This document shows, piece by piece, positions 8,987-16,751 of a stretch of DNA of 18,092 nt. The stretch is taken from the NCBI GenBank assembly GCA_947627145.1, contig CANQUW010000010.1, forward strand, positions 1-18,092, in the 5' to 3' direction. Source of the stretch: an uncultured Bacilli bacterium (GTDB lineage: Bacteria > Bacillota_I > Bacilli_A > RF39 > UBA660). The translations under genes were made by a program, and so were the position numbers. Each line of letters opens with the position of its first letter. Positions within the stretch are counted from its first letter, which is position 1. Below the pieces are notes generated by a model. It was not told where the DNA came from, did no database searches, and worked only from the letters and a program-made list of their open reading frames with translations.

Positions 8987-10903
8987 TTATTTACTTTTAA
9001 CTGTTACTCCTGAAGTTGTTACTGTTTTTATGTTTCCATTATTACTATCATCAAGAATTGAGTCTTCTTTAACTTTTAGACTTAATTTTCCTGGAATACT
9101 TAATCCTTTTAATGATATTAAATAAACTTTCCCATTTTTTGTATTAGTGGTATTTGATATTTCTTTTACATCAGGAGTTACTTCAGTTTTGTCTACTAAG
9201 ATAGTTATATCATCACTCGTTAAGTCTTTTTTTATTGTTCCACTTGTATCAGTACATTTTAATTTTAAAGTTAGGCTTCCTGTTGTATTTACTTTTTTAG
9301 TATTTGTACTATCTACATTACAAGTAGGAGATGTTTCATCTAAGGCTTTGGCATAATATGTTGTATTTTCTGTTACTTTTACTGTCTTTTTAGGTGAAAT
9401 ACCTTCTGTTGCATCTTTATCAGTTGTCCAGAACTTTTTGTCATAACCAAGTCGTGAAACTATAGTTGGTAAGATTATATTACATCCTTTTTCTTTATCT
9501 CTTACTATACAACTATCAGTTTCTTTTCCTATTTCAGATACTCCTTTTTCCATTTCGTAAGTTACTTTTATTTTTTTACTTGCTAGTGCATAATATGTTG
9601 TATCTTTACTTACTGAAACTGTTGCGCCTGGTAATTCTCCATCAATTGCTTTATCTGATGTTGACCAATAACCTACAAATCCATCTTCTGTCTCTATAGT
9701 TGGTAGTGTTATATCACAACTATCTTCATCAACATTTTTTTTGCATGTTAATGTATCGTTACTGCCAATCGCACTTACTTCTGCACCTTTAGTAAGTCCA
9801 ACCGTTACTACTTCGGTACTACTTACGATAACAGTTCTTGTAACACTTGTTTTGTTGTCACCATCTTTTGCGATGTATCTCATTATGTACTGTCCATCTT
9901 TTTTCTCATCTACTTTTCCAATCGTTACAATTTCATCGGTCAAATCTTCACCATCATCACTAGTTGCTTCTATGCCTTTTTCTTCATAGTGTTCATCTGG
10001 ACCAACATAAATGGTTTCATCTCCATTTAATTTAATAGCTGGAGGTGTTGTTCCTTTTTTATATACGTTTACACTTCTTGAGGCTCTTCCAACATTTCCG
10101 CTATTATCTGTTACCTCATAATTAATATAATACACTCCAATTTTAGAAGTGTCAACATTTTCGACATTTTCTAACTTCTCTTCGTTATAAAATTGATAAG
10201 TCGTAACAACTTTACTTACATCTATTTTATCTTTATCATCTATTACTTCTTCTATTCCTTCATCTGTATAAGTTGATCCTTCTTCTACATTAACAGAAGA
10301 ATCACCTTTTATATTTATGATTGGAGCTTCATCGATATTTTTCTTGAAATTCAAGTTATCTTGAACAGCTTCTACTACTACTTTTGATTTAAATATTTTA
10401 TTTTTTCCTTCGTTGCCTACGTTTTCATCTATCCAAACTTTCAAACTATAATTTATTTTGTGTCCTGCTTTTAAATTTTTATCTTGTACTAAGATATAGT
10501 TTGGAGATGTTGATAGAAGTTGTGGCTCGCTCCATTCTCCATCTTCTTCTTTAACGCTATATTTTAATTCAGTTGCATTTAGTTTTTTATTAACTTCAAC
10601 TGATGGATCTTCTTCTAGTCTTATTAAGTAATTTGCTGAAATATCTCCGGTATTAGATATTGTAAAATCAAAACTTTTACTTTTCATTCCATCTTCATCT
10701 GTCATTGGTATTGCATTATCTAATGAAATAGATTCTCCACTTTCAAAATCAATATTAAATTCTCCTGCAACTACTGATTGTCTATCGTCTCCATATTCAG
10801 TAACTACAAGCATTCCATAACTTCCAGCTAGTAGAGTTATTGTTACTATGGTTATAATGCCTAAAAGTAGGAATGTATTTTTTATATTTCCATTTCCCAT
10901 CAT
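8987..10903 (-). CDS. Secreted or membrane-anchored multidomain Ig-like surface protein
   Basis: Protein of 638 residues starting with a hydrophobic helix (about 10-34) that is either a signal peptide or a signal anchor. An N-terminal module (about 42-180; VVAGEFNIDFESGESI, DFTISNTGDISANYLI) resembles TasA/CalY-type beta-sandwich proteins. Two Ig-like DUF5011-type domains follow (about 193-281 and 288-361; EGSTYTDEGIE and EHYEEKGIEA, each ending in xYEV/xYIA and VxV). Then two beta-grasp-like repeats (about 367-440 and 445-522), each with a Cys pair before LPTI and closing with TTYYA, and a C-terminal Ig-like domain (523-638) with C528 and C550. Six cysteines in three close pairs suggest disulfides. 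No LPXTG and no C-terminal membrane helix, so it is not an evident substrate of the sortase upstream. ATG 10901-10903 has an AGAGGT site. Adhesion is likely but not shown. Confidence 0.85.
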   Translation of the reverse strand: MMGNGNIKNTFLLLGIITIVTITLLAGSYGMLVVTEYGDDRQSVVAGEFNIDFESGESISLDNAIPMTDEDGMKSKSFDFTISNTGDISANYLIRLEEDPSVEVNKKLNATELKYSVKEEDGEWSEPQLLSTSPNYILVQDKNLKAGHKINYSLKVWIDENVGNEGKNKIFKSKVVVEAVQDNLNFKKNIDEAPIINIKGDSSVNVEEGSTYTDEGIEEVIDDKDKIDVSKVVTTYQFYNEEKLENVENVDTSKIGVYYINYEVTDNSGNVGRASRSVNVYKKGTTPPAIKLNGDETIYVGPDEHYEEKGIEATSDDGEDLTDEIVTIGKVDEKKDGQYIMRYIAKDGDNKTSVTRTVIVSSTEVVTVGLTKGAEVSAIGSNDTLTCKKNVDEDSCDITLPTIETEDGFVGYWSTSDKAIDGELPGATVSVSKDTTYYALASKKIKVTYEMEKGVSEIGKETDSCIVRDKEKGCNIILPTIVSRLGYDKKFWTTDKDATEGISPKKTVKVTENTTYYAKALDETSPTCNVDSTNTKKVNTTGSLTLKLKCTDTSGTIKKDLTSDDITILVDKTEVTPDVKEISNTTNTKNGKVYLISLKGLSIPGKLSLKVKEDSILDDSNNGNIKTVTTSGVTVKSK

Positions 10904-10967
10904 TTTACCTCTTCTCTTATCTTAAAAATTTATCTTTTCCAAAATTATCCAACTATATTCTAAAATA

Positions 10968-10996
10968 ATTTTATAAAAAATAAAAGAAAAGGTCAA
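10968..10996 (-). promoter_or_regulatory. Strong promoter of the Ig-like surface protein gene
   Basis: On the minus strand -35 TTGACC (plus 10991-10996) and -10 TAAAAT (plus 10968-10973) are spaced by 17 bases, giving a leader of about 58 bases before the ATG. It is among the best sigma-70 matches in the window. Confidence 0.8.
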
Positions 10997-11000
10997 CGTT

Positions 11001-11040
11001 TTTGTCCAAATTTTATATAATTTGTCATGTTTTAGACAAA
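11001..11040. promoter_or_regulatory. Cluster of TTTGTC/GACAAA motifs upstream of the Ig-like gene promoter
   Basis: TTTGTC occurs at 11001-11006 and 11021-11026, exactly 20 bases apart (about two helical turns). A reverse copy GACAAA lies at 11035-11040, forming an inverted repeat with the second. The cluster begins just upstream of the -35 box, so it may bind an activator or repressor. The regulator is unknown. Confidence 0.45.
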
Positions 11041-11064
11041 AGAAAAGATATCTCTTCGATATCT
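11037..11064 (-). terminator. Rho-independent terminator of the pcrA operon
   Basis: A 7-bp stem AGATATC/GATATCT (11046-11052 with 11058-11064, 5-base loop) overlaps the stop codon of the Bax-inhibitor-1 gene. On the minus strand TTTTCTTTTGTC follows. Confidence 0.78.
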
Positions 11065-11704
11065 AATCATTATTATCTCCAAATAACTGTAGTAAATATA
11101 AAAATATGTTAATGAAATCTAGAAATAATTCAAATGCTCCATAGACCGCTACTTTATCTTCTTCTATATAATAAGTTAATTTATCTATTTTATTAATATC
11201 ATAAGCAACATAGCCTAAGAAGATTACTACTCCAATAATATTTATAATAATATCAAATGTACTGTTGTGTAGGAATATTCCTACTATACTACATATTATT
11301 ATTCCAAGTAATCCCATAAATAAGAATGTTCCTATACTACTTAAATCTCTTTTAGTAGTATAACCATAGATTGCAAAAACTAGGAATAGTACTGCAGTTA
11401 TAGCAAACACACTTATTATTGATGTTAGGTTATATGCTAGAAATATAAATCCAAATGAAAGTCCCGTTAAGAATGCATATAATAGATAACTAATAAGTGC
11501 AGTCATATAACTCATTTTTTGGATTCTTACTCCGAAAAATATGGCAATACCTACTTCTAGAATTAACACTATTAAAAACATTCCGCTGTTTATTAGACCT
11601 TCTAACATTGTTTCATTTAGTGATAGGAAAAATCCTGTTCCAAATGTTATTGCTAGTCCAATAAACATCCACATAAATACTTTTGAATAAATTTCGTTTT
11701 TCAT
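11063..11704 (-). CDS. Bax inhibitor-1 / YccA family membrane protein
   Basis: A 213-residue polytopic membrane protein with seven hydrophobic segments, the layout of the BI-1/TMBIM family; bacterial members such as BsYetJ behave as pH-sensitive calcium leak channels. Visible family features are the N-terminal YSKVFMWMFIGLAITF segment, a central FLTGLSFGFIFLAY helix, FIGTFLFMGLLGIII-like helix 5, and the C-terminal DINKI...YGAFELFLDFINIFLYLLQLF, which carries the acidic residues of the closure motif. ATG at 11702-11704 has a perfect AAGGAGG site. It lies 13 bases after the nucleotidyltransferase gene and is the last gene of the pcrA operon. Family assignment is secure; its physiological role here is unknown. 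Confidence 0.93.
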   Translation of the reverse strand: MKNEIYSKVFMWMFIGLAITFGTGFFLSLNETMLEGLINSGMFLIVLILEVGIAIFFGVRIQKMSYMTALISYLLYAFLTGLSFGFIFLAYNLTSIISVFAITAVLFLVFAIYGYTTKRDLSSIGTFLFMGLLGIIICSIVGIFLHNSTFDIIINIIGVVIFLGYVAYDINKIDKLTYYIEEDKVAVYGAFELFLDFINIFLYLLQLFGDNND

Positions 11705-11717
11705 TTTTTCCTCCTTT

Positions 11718-12650
11718 TTATTTCTTTTTTATATTATTCTTTTCTCCCCATAAGTTTGCTGGATAAATGCCTTCATCAATTGCATAACCGATAGATGCTT
11801 TAAATGTTTCTAAGTCTTCTCTATAAGTAATTCCAAACCATCTAGCATCTGTTGGTACAACTTTAACTTGTACTTTATTATTTTGCATCATTCTATCTAT
11901 TGTATCTGGGAATAAGAATTCATATTCGTTCATTTCAGATTGATGTTTTTTTGCTTCTTCTGGCATTTCTTGTTCGATTGCTGGTATTATTCTTGTATCA
12001 ACTGTAGTTAAAAGCATTGAAACTGGATGATTTTCTTCTACTGTGAATGATGCCTCACCATTTAATGGTTCACATGTAATAACACCATTTTTTCTTTCTA
12101 CTTTACTTTCTACAATTCTTTGTAAATGTCCATTTTCTTCAAGACAAATACCACGTTTTACAGAACCATTATTTGATAGGGTATCTCCTATTTTATAACC
12201 AATTATAGAAAAGTCATCACTATTTTTAGCATGATTTGCTGCTTGAATTAGTGCATCTCTTCCATAGAAATCATCTGCTGAAACTATTGCAAATTTTCCA
12301 TTAATATTGTTTCTTGCACACCATAAAGCTTGTGAAGTTCCAAGTGGTTTAGTACGTTCTTCTGGCACTTCTACACCAGCTGGTACATCTTTCATGTCTT
12401 GATATGCATATTCAACATTAATAAATGGTTCGATTCTTGCTCCTATAGTGTTTTTGAATTCATTTTCAAATTCCTTTCTGATTATGAAAACTACTTTATC
12501 AAAACCAGCTTTTATTGCATCATATACTGTATAATCAATTATAAATTCTCCATTAGGTCCAACTGGTTCAAGTTGTTTTAGTCCTCCAAATCTACTTCCC
12601 ATTCCTGCCGCAAGGACAGTAAGTGTTAATTCTTCTTTTTTTTCTTTCAT
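11718..12650 (-). CDS. Sugar-1-phosphate nucleotidyltransferase family protein
   Basis: Rossmann-like nucleotidyltransferase of 310 residues. The N-terminal motif LAAGMGSRFGGLKQL (13-27) is the NTP-binding G-x-G-x-R...K signature, followed by P-V-G-P-N-G-E-F. SADDFYG corresponds to the metal-binding Asp region, and PLGTSQALWCA to the base-contacting loop. Enzymes with these motifs transfer a nucleotide onto a sugar-1-phosphate (UDP-, dTDP- or GDP-sugar formation). Which sugar cannot be read from the sequence, and it is not a standard GalU or RmlA in its middle part. The ribosome site AGGAGG overlaps the pcrA stop codon, so it is co-transcribed and perhaps coupled with pcrA. A role in surface polysaccharide or glycolipid precursor supply is inference, consistent with the glycosyltransferase further upstream. 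Confidence 0.85.
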   Translation of the reverse strand: MKEKKEELTLTVLAAGMGSRFGGLKQLEPVGPNGEFIIDYTVYDAIKAGFDKVVFIIRKEFENEFKNTIGARIEPFINVEYAYQDMKDVPAGVEVPEERTKPLGTSQALWCARNNINGKFAIVSADDFYGRDALIQAANHAKNSDDFSIIGYKIGDTLSNNGSVKRGICLEENGHLQRIVESKVERKNGVITCEPLNGEASFTVEENHPVSMLLTTVDTRIIPAIEQEMPEEAKKHQSEMNEYEFLFPDTIDRMMQNNKVQVKVVPTDARWFGITYREDLETFKASIGYAIDEGIYPANLWGEKNNIKKK

Positions 12651-12661
12651 TTAAAATCCTC

Positions 12662-14758
12662 CTAAACTTTTGACAATTTTTTATGATTTTTCATCAATTT
12701 TTTAACACCGAAAGGATGTTTAAAAGCTACACTTACAAGGGTATTTGTAACTTCTACTACTTTTCCTTGTCCAAATGTTTCATGGTATACAAAGTCTCCA
12801 ACTTGATAATCGACATCTTCTTCTCTGAAAATTTCATTATCAGTAATTTTTTCTTCTACTTGTTGTTCATGTACGTTTACATTACTTTCAAGTAATTCAC
12901 TTCTTATTTCAGAAATAAATCTACTTGGTGGATTGATTTGATCTTTTCCAAATAATGTTCTTCTTCTAGCATTTACTAACCAAAGGTTTTCTTTTGCTCT
13001 TGTGATTGCTACATAACATAGTCGTCTTTCCTCTTCCACTTCATTTTGATCCATTAATGAATTAATATGAGGGAAAAGTCCTTCTTCAAGTCCAATTACA
13101 AATACTTTGGAAAACTCTAGTCCTTTAACAGAGTGAACTGTCATTAGACTAATTCTATCATCATCTTCTTTATATTCCTCTACATCACTTACTAAACTTA
13201 TTTCTAGTAAGAATTCTTCTAAGGAAACAGAACCTTCTCTTTCTTCGAAACTTTTAGTAATAGATTTAAATTCTTCTAAGTTTTCAAGTCTTATTTCACT
13301 TTCTAATGTTTTTTCTTGTTCTAGAGCTTTCTTCATACCAGAGGCATCTAAAACTTTATCAATTAATTCTGTTAATGTAACTTGCTCAGATACTTTTCTT
13401 AAATCTTCTATCATTTCTTTAAAAGTTTGTTCTTTACCTGATGAAATAGTATCATAAATACTTGCGCCTATATTATCCGCTTTTTGTGTTAATTTGTCAA
13501 GTGTTTTAAGTCCTATACCACGTTTTGGAACGTTTATAACTCTAAGCAGACTAACATTATCACGTGAGTTATGGATTAGGCGTAAATATGCTATTAAATC
13601 TTTTATTTCGCGTCTACTATAGAAATAAAAACTTCCTATTACTTTATATGGTAGATTTTCTTTTAACATTTCTTCTTCAACTATACGAGATTGGGCATTT
13701 ACACGGTAAAGTATTGCGATATCTTTATATTCTACTCCTTTTTTGTGTAATTCTTTAATTTTCCTTATTACATATTGTGCTTCATCTCTACCATTATATG
13801 CACGATAATAATTAATTTTATCTCCTTTACCAAGAGCAGTCCATAAGTTTTTTTCTTTTCTTTGTTTATTATTTTTTATAACGTCATTGGCTGCTTCTAG
13901 GATTGTTTCTGTTGAACGATAATTTTGTTCAAGAAGGATGGTCTTTGCTTCTTTATAATCTTTTTCAAAATTTAAAATATTTTTATAATTAGCACCACGC
14001 CATGAATATATACTTTGATCTATATCTCCTACTACACAAATGTTTCTATATTTATCACTTATCATTTTTGATAAGATATATTGTGCTTCATTAGTATCTT
14101 GGTACTCATCTATTAAAATATATTGAAATCTTTCTTGATATCTTTGTAAGACACTAGGATGTTCTCTAAATAGTTTTATTGGTAAAAGTAATAAATCATC
14201 AAAGTCTACAGAGTTATTCTTTTTTAATTTTTCTTCATATTTCCTATAGACTTCTAATACTACTTTTTCATAGTCACTTGCAACATATTTTTCATATGAA
14301 TCGGGTGACATTAATTCATTTTTGCAACTACTTATTTTTCCTCTTATAGCTTTAGGATTATACATTTTTGGATCTTTATTAAGTTCTTTTAAAGTCTTTT
14401 TAATAACAGTTAAACTATCATCACTATCCATAATAACAAAGTTATTGTCATATCCTAATTCTTTATAGTTTTCTCTTAATATTTTTACTCCAAAGCTATG
14501 GAATGTTGATACTTGTATAAATTTTGAAACATCTCCTATAAGAGAATATAATCTATCTTTCATTTCTTTAGCAGCTTTATTTGTAAATGTTATCGCGAGA
14601 ATATTATATGGACTAACATCACAATCTTCTACTAAATGAGCAATTTTTGTTGTTAGAACTCTTGTCTTTCCACTTCCCGCTCCAGCAAGAATAAGTATTG
14701 GTCCATTTTGTTCTAAAACTGCTTCTTTTTGTTTATCATTTAATCCGTCTAAATTCAT
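12662..14758 (-). CDS. pcrA: PcrA/UvrD-type superfamily 1 DNA helicase
   Basis: 3'-5' helicase used in nucleotide excision repair, clearing stalled replication forks and plasmid replication. At 698 residues it is slightly shorter than Bacillus PcrA. Motifs in order: Walker A GAGSGKT (26-32), motif Ia AITFTNKAAKEM, Walker B DEYQD (217-221), motif III VGDIDQSIYSWRGA, motif IV EQNYRST, motif V MTVHSVKGLEF, motif VI YVAITRAKENL. The C-terminal Tudor-like tail YQVGDFVYHETFGQGKV binds RNA polymerase in PcrA, which supports PcrA over plain Rep. ATG at 14756-14758 has only a modest purine-rich ribosome site. A good promoter lies upstream. In Bacillus pcrA is followed immediately by ligA; here they are separated. 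Confidence 0.97.
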   Translation of the reverse strand: MNLDGLNDKQKEAVLEQNGPILILAGAGSGKTRVLTTKIAHLVEDCDVSPYNILAITFTNKAAKEMKDRLYSLIGDVSKFIQVSTFHSFGVKILRENYKELGYDNNFVIMDSDDSLTVIKKTLKELNKDPKMYNPKAIRGKISSCKNELMSPDSYEKYVASDYEKVVLEVYRKYEEKLKKNNSVDFDDLLLLPIKLFREHPSVLQRYQERFQYILIDEYQDTNEAQYILSKMISDKYRNICVVGDIDQSIYSWRGANYKNILNFEKDYKEAKTILLEQNYRSTETILEAANDVIKNNKQRKEKNLWTALGKGDKINYYRAYNGRDEAQYVIRKIKELHKKGVEYKDIAILYRVNAQSRIVEEEMLKENLPYKVIGSFYFYSRREIKDLIAYLRLIHNSRDNVSLLRVINVPKRGIGLKTLDKLTQKADNIGASIYDTISSGKEQTFKEMIEDLRKVSEQVTLTELIDKVLDASGMKKALEQEKTLESEIRLENLEEFKSITKSFEEREGSVSLEEFLLEISLVSDVEEYKEDDDRISLMTVHSVKGLEFSKVFVIGLEEGLFPHINSLMDQNEVEEERRLCYVAITRAKENLWLVNARRRTLFGKDQINPPSRFISEIRSELLESNVNVHEQQVEEKITDNEIFREEDVDYQVGDFVYHETFGQGKVVEVTNTLVSVAFKHPFGVKKLMKNHKKLSKV

Positions 14759-14785
14759 ATTGTCTACCTACTTCCTACTAAAATA

Positions 14786-14814
14786 ATTATATCTTATATT
14801 CTAGTATTTGAAAA
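14786..14814 (-). promoter_or_regulatory. Promoter of the pcrA operon
   Basis: On the minus strand -10 TATAAT (plus 14786-14791) and -35 TTTTCA (plus 14809-14814) are spaced by 17 bases, about 28 bases upstream of the pcrA start and beyond the preceding terminator. Confidence 0.72.
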
Positions 14815-14847
14815 GTGTTTTTTAGATTTACTAATAATTAATTTTTA

Positions 14848-14876
14848 CTAAAAAAGAAAAGGACTATTAGTCCTTT
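14848..14876 (-). terminator. Rho-independent terminator of the sortase operon
   Basis: An 8-bp stem AAAGGACT/AGTCCTTT (14858-14865 with 14869-14876, 3-base loop) is followed on the minus strand by TTCTTTTTTAG, 8 bases after the membrane-protein stop codon. Confidence 0.9.
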
Positions 14877-14884
14877 CAATTATT

Positions 14885-15883
14885 TTAACTTACACTTTTA
14901 TAAAGATCTTGTAGTTCTCCTAGACGAGACTCAATATTTCTTTCTCTTTTTCTATCATCTTTGATTACTACATCACGAGTTCTTTCTTTCATTTTTTCTT
15001 TTTCTGCTTTTAATAAGTTAAGTAATAATTTATAATCTTCTAAAGTAAGAGCTTCTTCGTATGCAAGTTGTTCTTTTGTTTTTATAACTTTTGGTTCTTC
15101 CTCAACTTTAGCTTCTACTTCTATAGTATTAGGTTTATCAAGTGGTATAATTACAGGTTCAGCTTTTGTTATAGTAGGTGCGATAGCAGGTTTTGGAGTA
15201 TATCCACGTCTTATAAAAGCTGGTGCTTCTACCATTCTTATCTTTTCTTCTTTTTCTTCTACTATATCTGGTTCACTAGTATAAACTACTACTTGATTTA
15301 ATTCCATTCCTTTTCTTTTATAAATTACTGTTCGCACTAGTTTATAAATTATAGTAAAGGTTATCCATAAAATGAATATCATACTACTTATTTCTATGAT
15401 TGCTACTTCTTTATCATTTCCATATATAGAGTTTTGAGAAAATAAATCTAGTTTTTCTTTATTTGCAGTTATCAATAATAATATAAGTAAATAATGTAAT
15501 ATAACAAATACAGAACTGTTTACTACTTTAGTTATTGTATCTTCTTTTCCATTTAGAGTAGTTATCCATAAAACTACATTCAATACTATTAAACTTGCTA
15601 AGTAACATGCTAGATTAGGAAAACAGAATATTACAAATAAGTTATTCATCATATAATCAAACATAGTAGATAAACTCTTGTAATAAAGTGCGATTAGTGA
15701 GATTACTGCTACTAAGTATACTCCTATGTATATCTTACTTTTTATTTTTGCATTTATTCTTGTAGTTCTACTTATAAACATTATAGCAAAACATGAAATA
15801 GCTAGTAATACTATAAAAAGTGTGGATGATGAGACCATGTCTTTTATAATATTTAAGTTATCTATTAGAGTTACTGGTTTCAT
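14885..15883 (-). CDS. Polytopic membrane protein with charged cytosolic tail, function unknown
   Basis: Protein of 332 residues, family not recognised. The first ~190 residues hold five or so hydrophobic segments (about 20-38, 50-68, 77-107, 122-140, 164-186). The remainder is soluble: a Pro/Val/Glu-rich linker (KPAIAPTITKAEPVIIPLD) and a Lys/Glu/Arg-rich C-terminal helix likely to form a coiled coil (about 265-325, containing LLNLLKAEKEKMKERTRD). It starts at ATG 15881-15883, one base overlapping the sortase stop (TAATG), with a perfect AGGAGG inside the sortase end. It is therefore co-expressed with the sortase. It has no transporter signature. A scaffold or partner role for surface assembly is a guess from position only. 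Confidence 0.75.
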   Translation of the reverse strand: MKPVTLIDNLNIIKDMVSSSTLFIVLLAISCFAIMFISRTTRINAKIKSKIYIGVYLVAVISLIALYYKSLSTMFDYMMNNLFVIFCFPNLACYLASLIVLNVVLWITTLNGKEDTITKVVNSSVFVILHYLLILLLITANKEKLDLFSQNSIYGNDKEVAIIEISSMIFILWITFTIIYKLVRTVIYKRKGMELNQVVVYTSEPDIVEEKEEKIRMVEAPAFIRRGYTPKPAIAPTITKAEPVIIPLDKPNTIEVEAKVEEEPKVIKTKEQLAYEEALTLEDYKLLLNLLKAEKEKMKERTRDVVIKDDRKRERNIESRLGELQDLYKSVS

Positions 15884-16623
15884 TATGATTCCTCCTTCTC
15901 TATATTAATACATTCAAGTAAGTATATTGTTTGTGCTGTATTATTTTGGAAAGTACAAGTAATAAGGGTTAAAGTTCTTTTGTTGTAATCTCTATTTATT
16001 GTGATTGTACCTGTTTTAGGTTGTTCTTCAATACTAGTTATTTTATAAGTATATATATGTTTATTGTATGTTACTTTAGCAATATCCCCTACTTTTAATT
16101 TATATAAATATTTAAAGAATGCTTTAGGTCCTGTTCCTGAGTGTCCTGCAATTATTAGGTTTCCGTTTTCAACATCAGGATAATCTGATTCTTTTAATAC
16201 TAGTATATTCTTATCAACATTATTATATGGTGAAGATTTATCTAAAAATCCTTTACTTAATTTAATTGTAGGTATATCTAAGTAACCAATATATTCAAAA
16301 GTAGGTCCATTATTTTTTTTGGTTTCTTGTGGTTGTTCTGTTGGTTCTTCTTTTTCTTTCTTTGGTTTTGCTTTAGCAATAGTTTTTGGTTTAATAGTTC
16401 TATTTGCTATATCAAAAGCAAGTTCTTTTTTTGTTTCTATATAATTATATGATACACATATAAGTCCAGTCATTATAAATAAAGTTGCGATTAATACTAA
16501 GGAGTTTAATCTAAATAAATTAGCCATATGTGTTTTAGGTTTTATAAAATTTTTCTTAGTTGTAATTACTTGCATAGTTGGCTTAACATTTATTTTTTTA
16601 TTCTTTTTCTTTATAAATTTCAT
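15883..16623 (-). CDS. Sortase-family transpeptidase, catalytic Arg not evident
   Basis: A 246-residue membrane-anchored protein: basic cytosolic start, one membrane helix (about 41-60), a long Lys/Pro/Glu-rich linker (about 75-105), then the sortase beta-barrel. H161 in IIAGHSGTG and C223 in LTLITC are the family His and Cys. Sortases normally carry an essential Arg shortly after the Cys strand. Here the segment after C223 (TFQNNTAQTIYLLECI) contains no Arg to the end of the protein, with Gln at about the expected position. Overall layout resembles housekeeping class D/A enzymes of Gram-positives, which cleave an LPXTG-like signal and attach proteins to the wall or to each other. No LPXTG protein is in the window. 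ATG 16621-16623 has an AAGGAGGGG site and an excellent promoter. Confidence 0.88.
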   Translation of the reverse strand: MKFIKKKNKKINVKPTMQVITTKKNFIKPKTHMANLFRLNSLVLIATLFIMTGLICVSYNYIETKKELAFDIANRTIKPKTIAKAKPKKEKEEPTEQPQETKKNNGPTFEYIGYLDIPTIKLSKGFLDKSSPYNNVDKNILVLKESDYPDVENGNLIIAGHSGTGPKAFFKYLYKLKVGDIAKVTYNKHIYTYKITSIEEQPKTGTITINRDYNKRTLTLITCTFQNNTAQTIYLLECINIEKEES

Positions 16624-16653
16624 CCTTTACCCCTCCTTACTAAATGTGTCAAT

Positions 16654-16682
16654 ATTATAACACAAAAAGGCAAAAAAATCAA
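16654..16682 (-). promoter_or_regulatory. Promoter of the sortase operon
   Basis: On the minus strand -35 TTGATT (plus 16677-16682) and -10 TATAAT (plus 16654-16659) are exactly 17 bases apart, about 30 bases before the sortase ATG. It is a near-consensus sigma-70 promoter. Confidence 0.88.
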
Positions 16683-16721
16683 GGATTTCTTGTGTTTATT
16701 GCATTTTCTAGATATTTTTTT

Positions 16722-16751
16722 ACAAGAAAAAAATCTTTATATTAATAAAGA
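16722..16751 (-). terminator. Rho-independent terminator after the glycosyltransferase
   Basis: A 7-bp stem TCTTTAT/ATAAAGA (16734-16740 with 16745-16751, 4-base loop) overlaps the end of the gene and is followed on the minus strand by TTTTTTTCTTG. Confidence 0.85.

Noticed and set aside
9466..9989. Plus-strand open frames inside the Ig-like gene and other genes
   Set aside because: They lie opposite well-supported minus-strand genes, have low-complexity Leu/Tyr/Ser-rich products and no ribosome sites. They are antisense shadows.
8987..10903. Sortase substrate
   Set aside because: The C-terminus ends TSGVTVKSK with no LPXTG-like motif, hydrophobic helix or positive tail after it.
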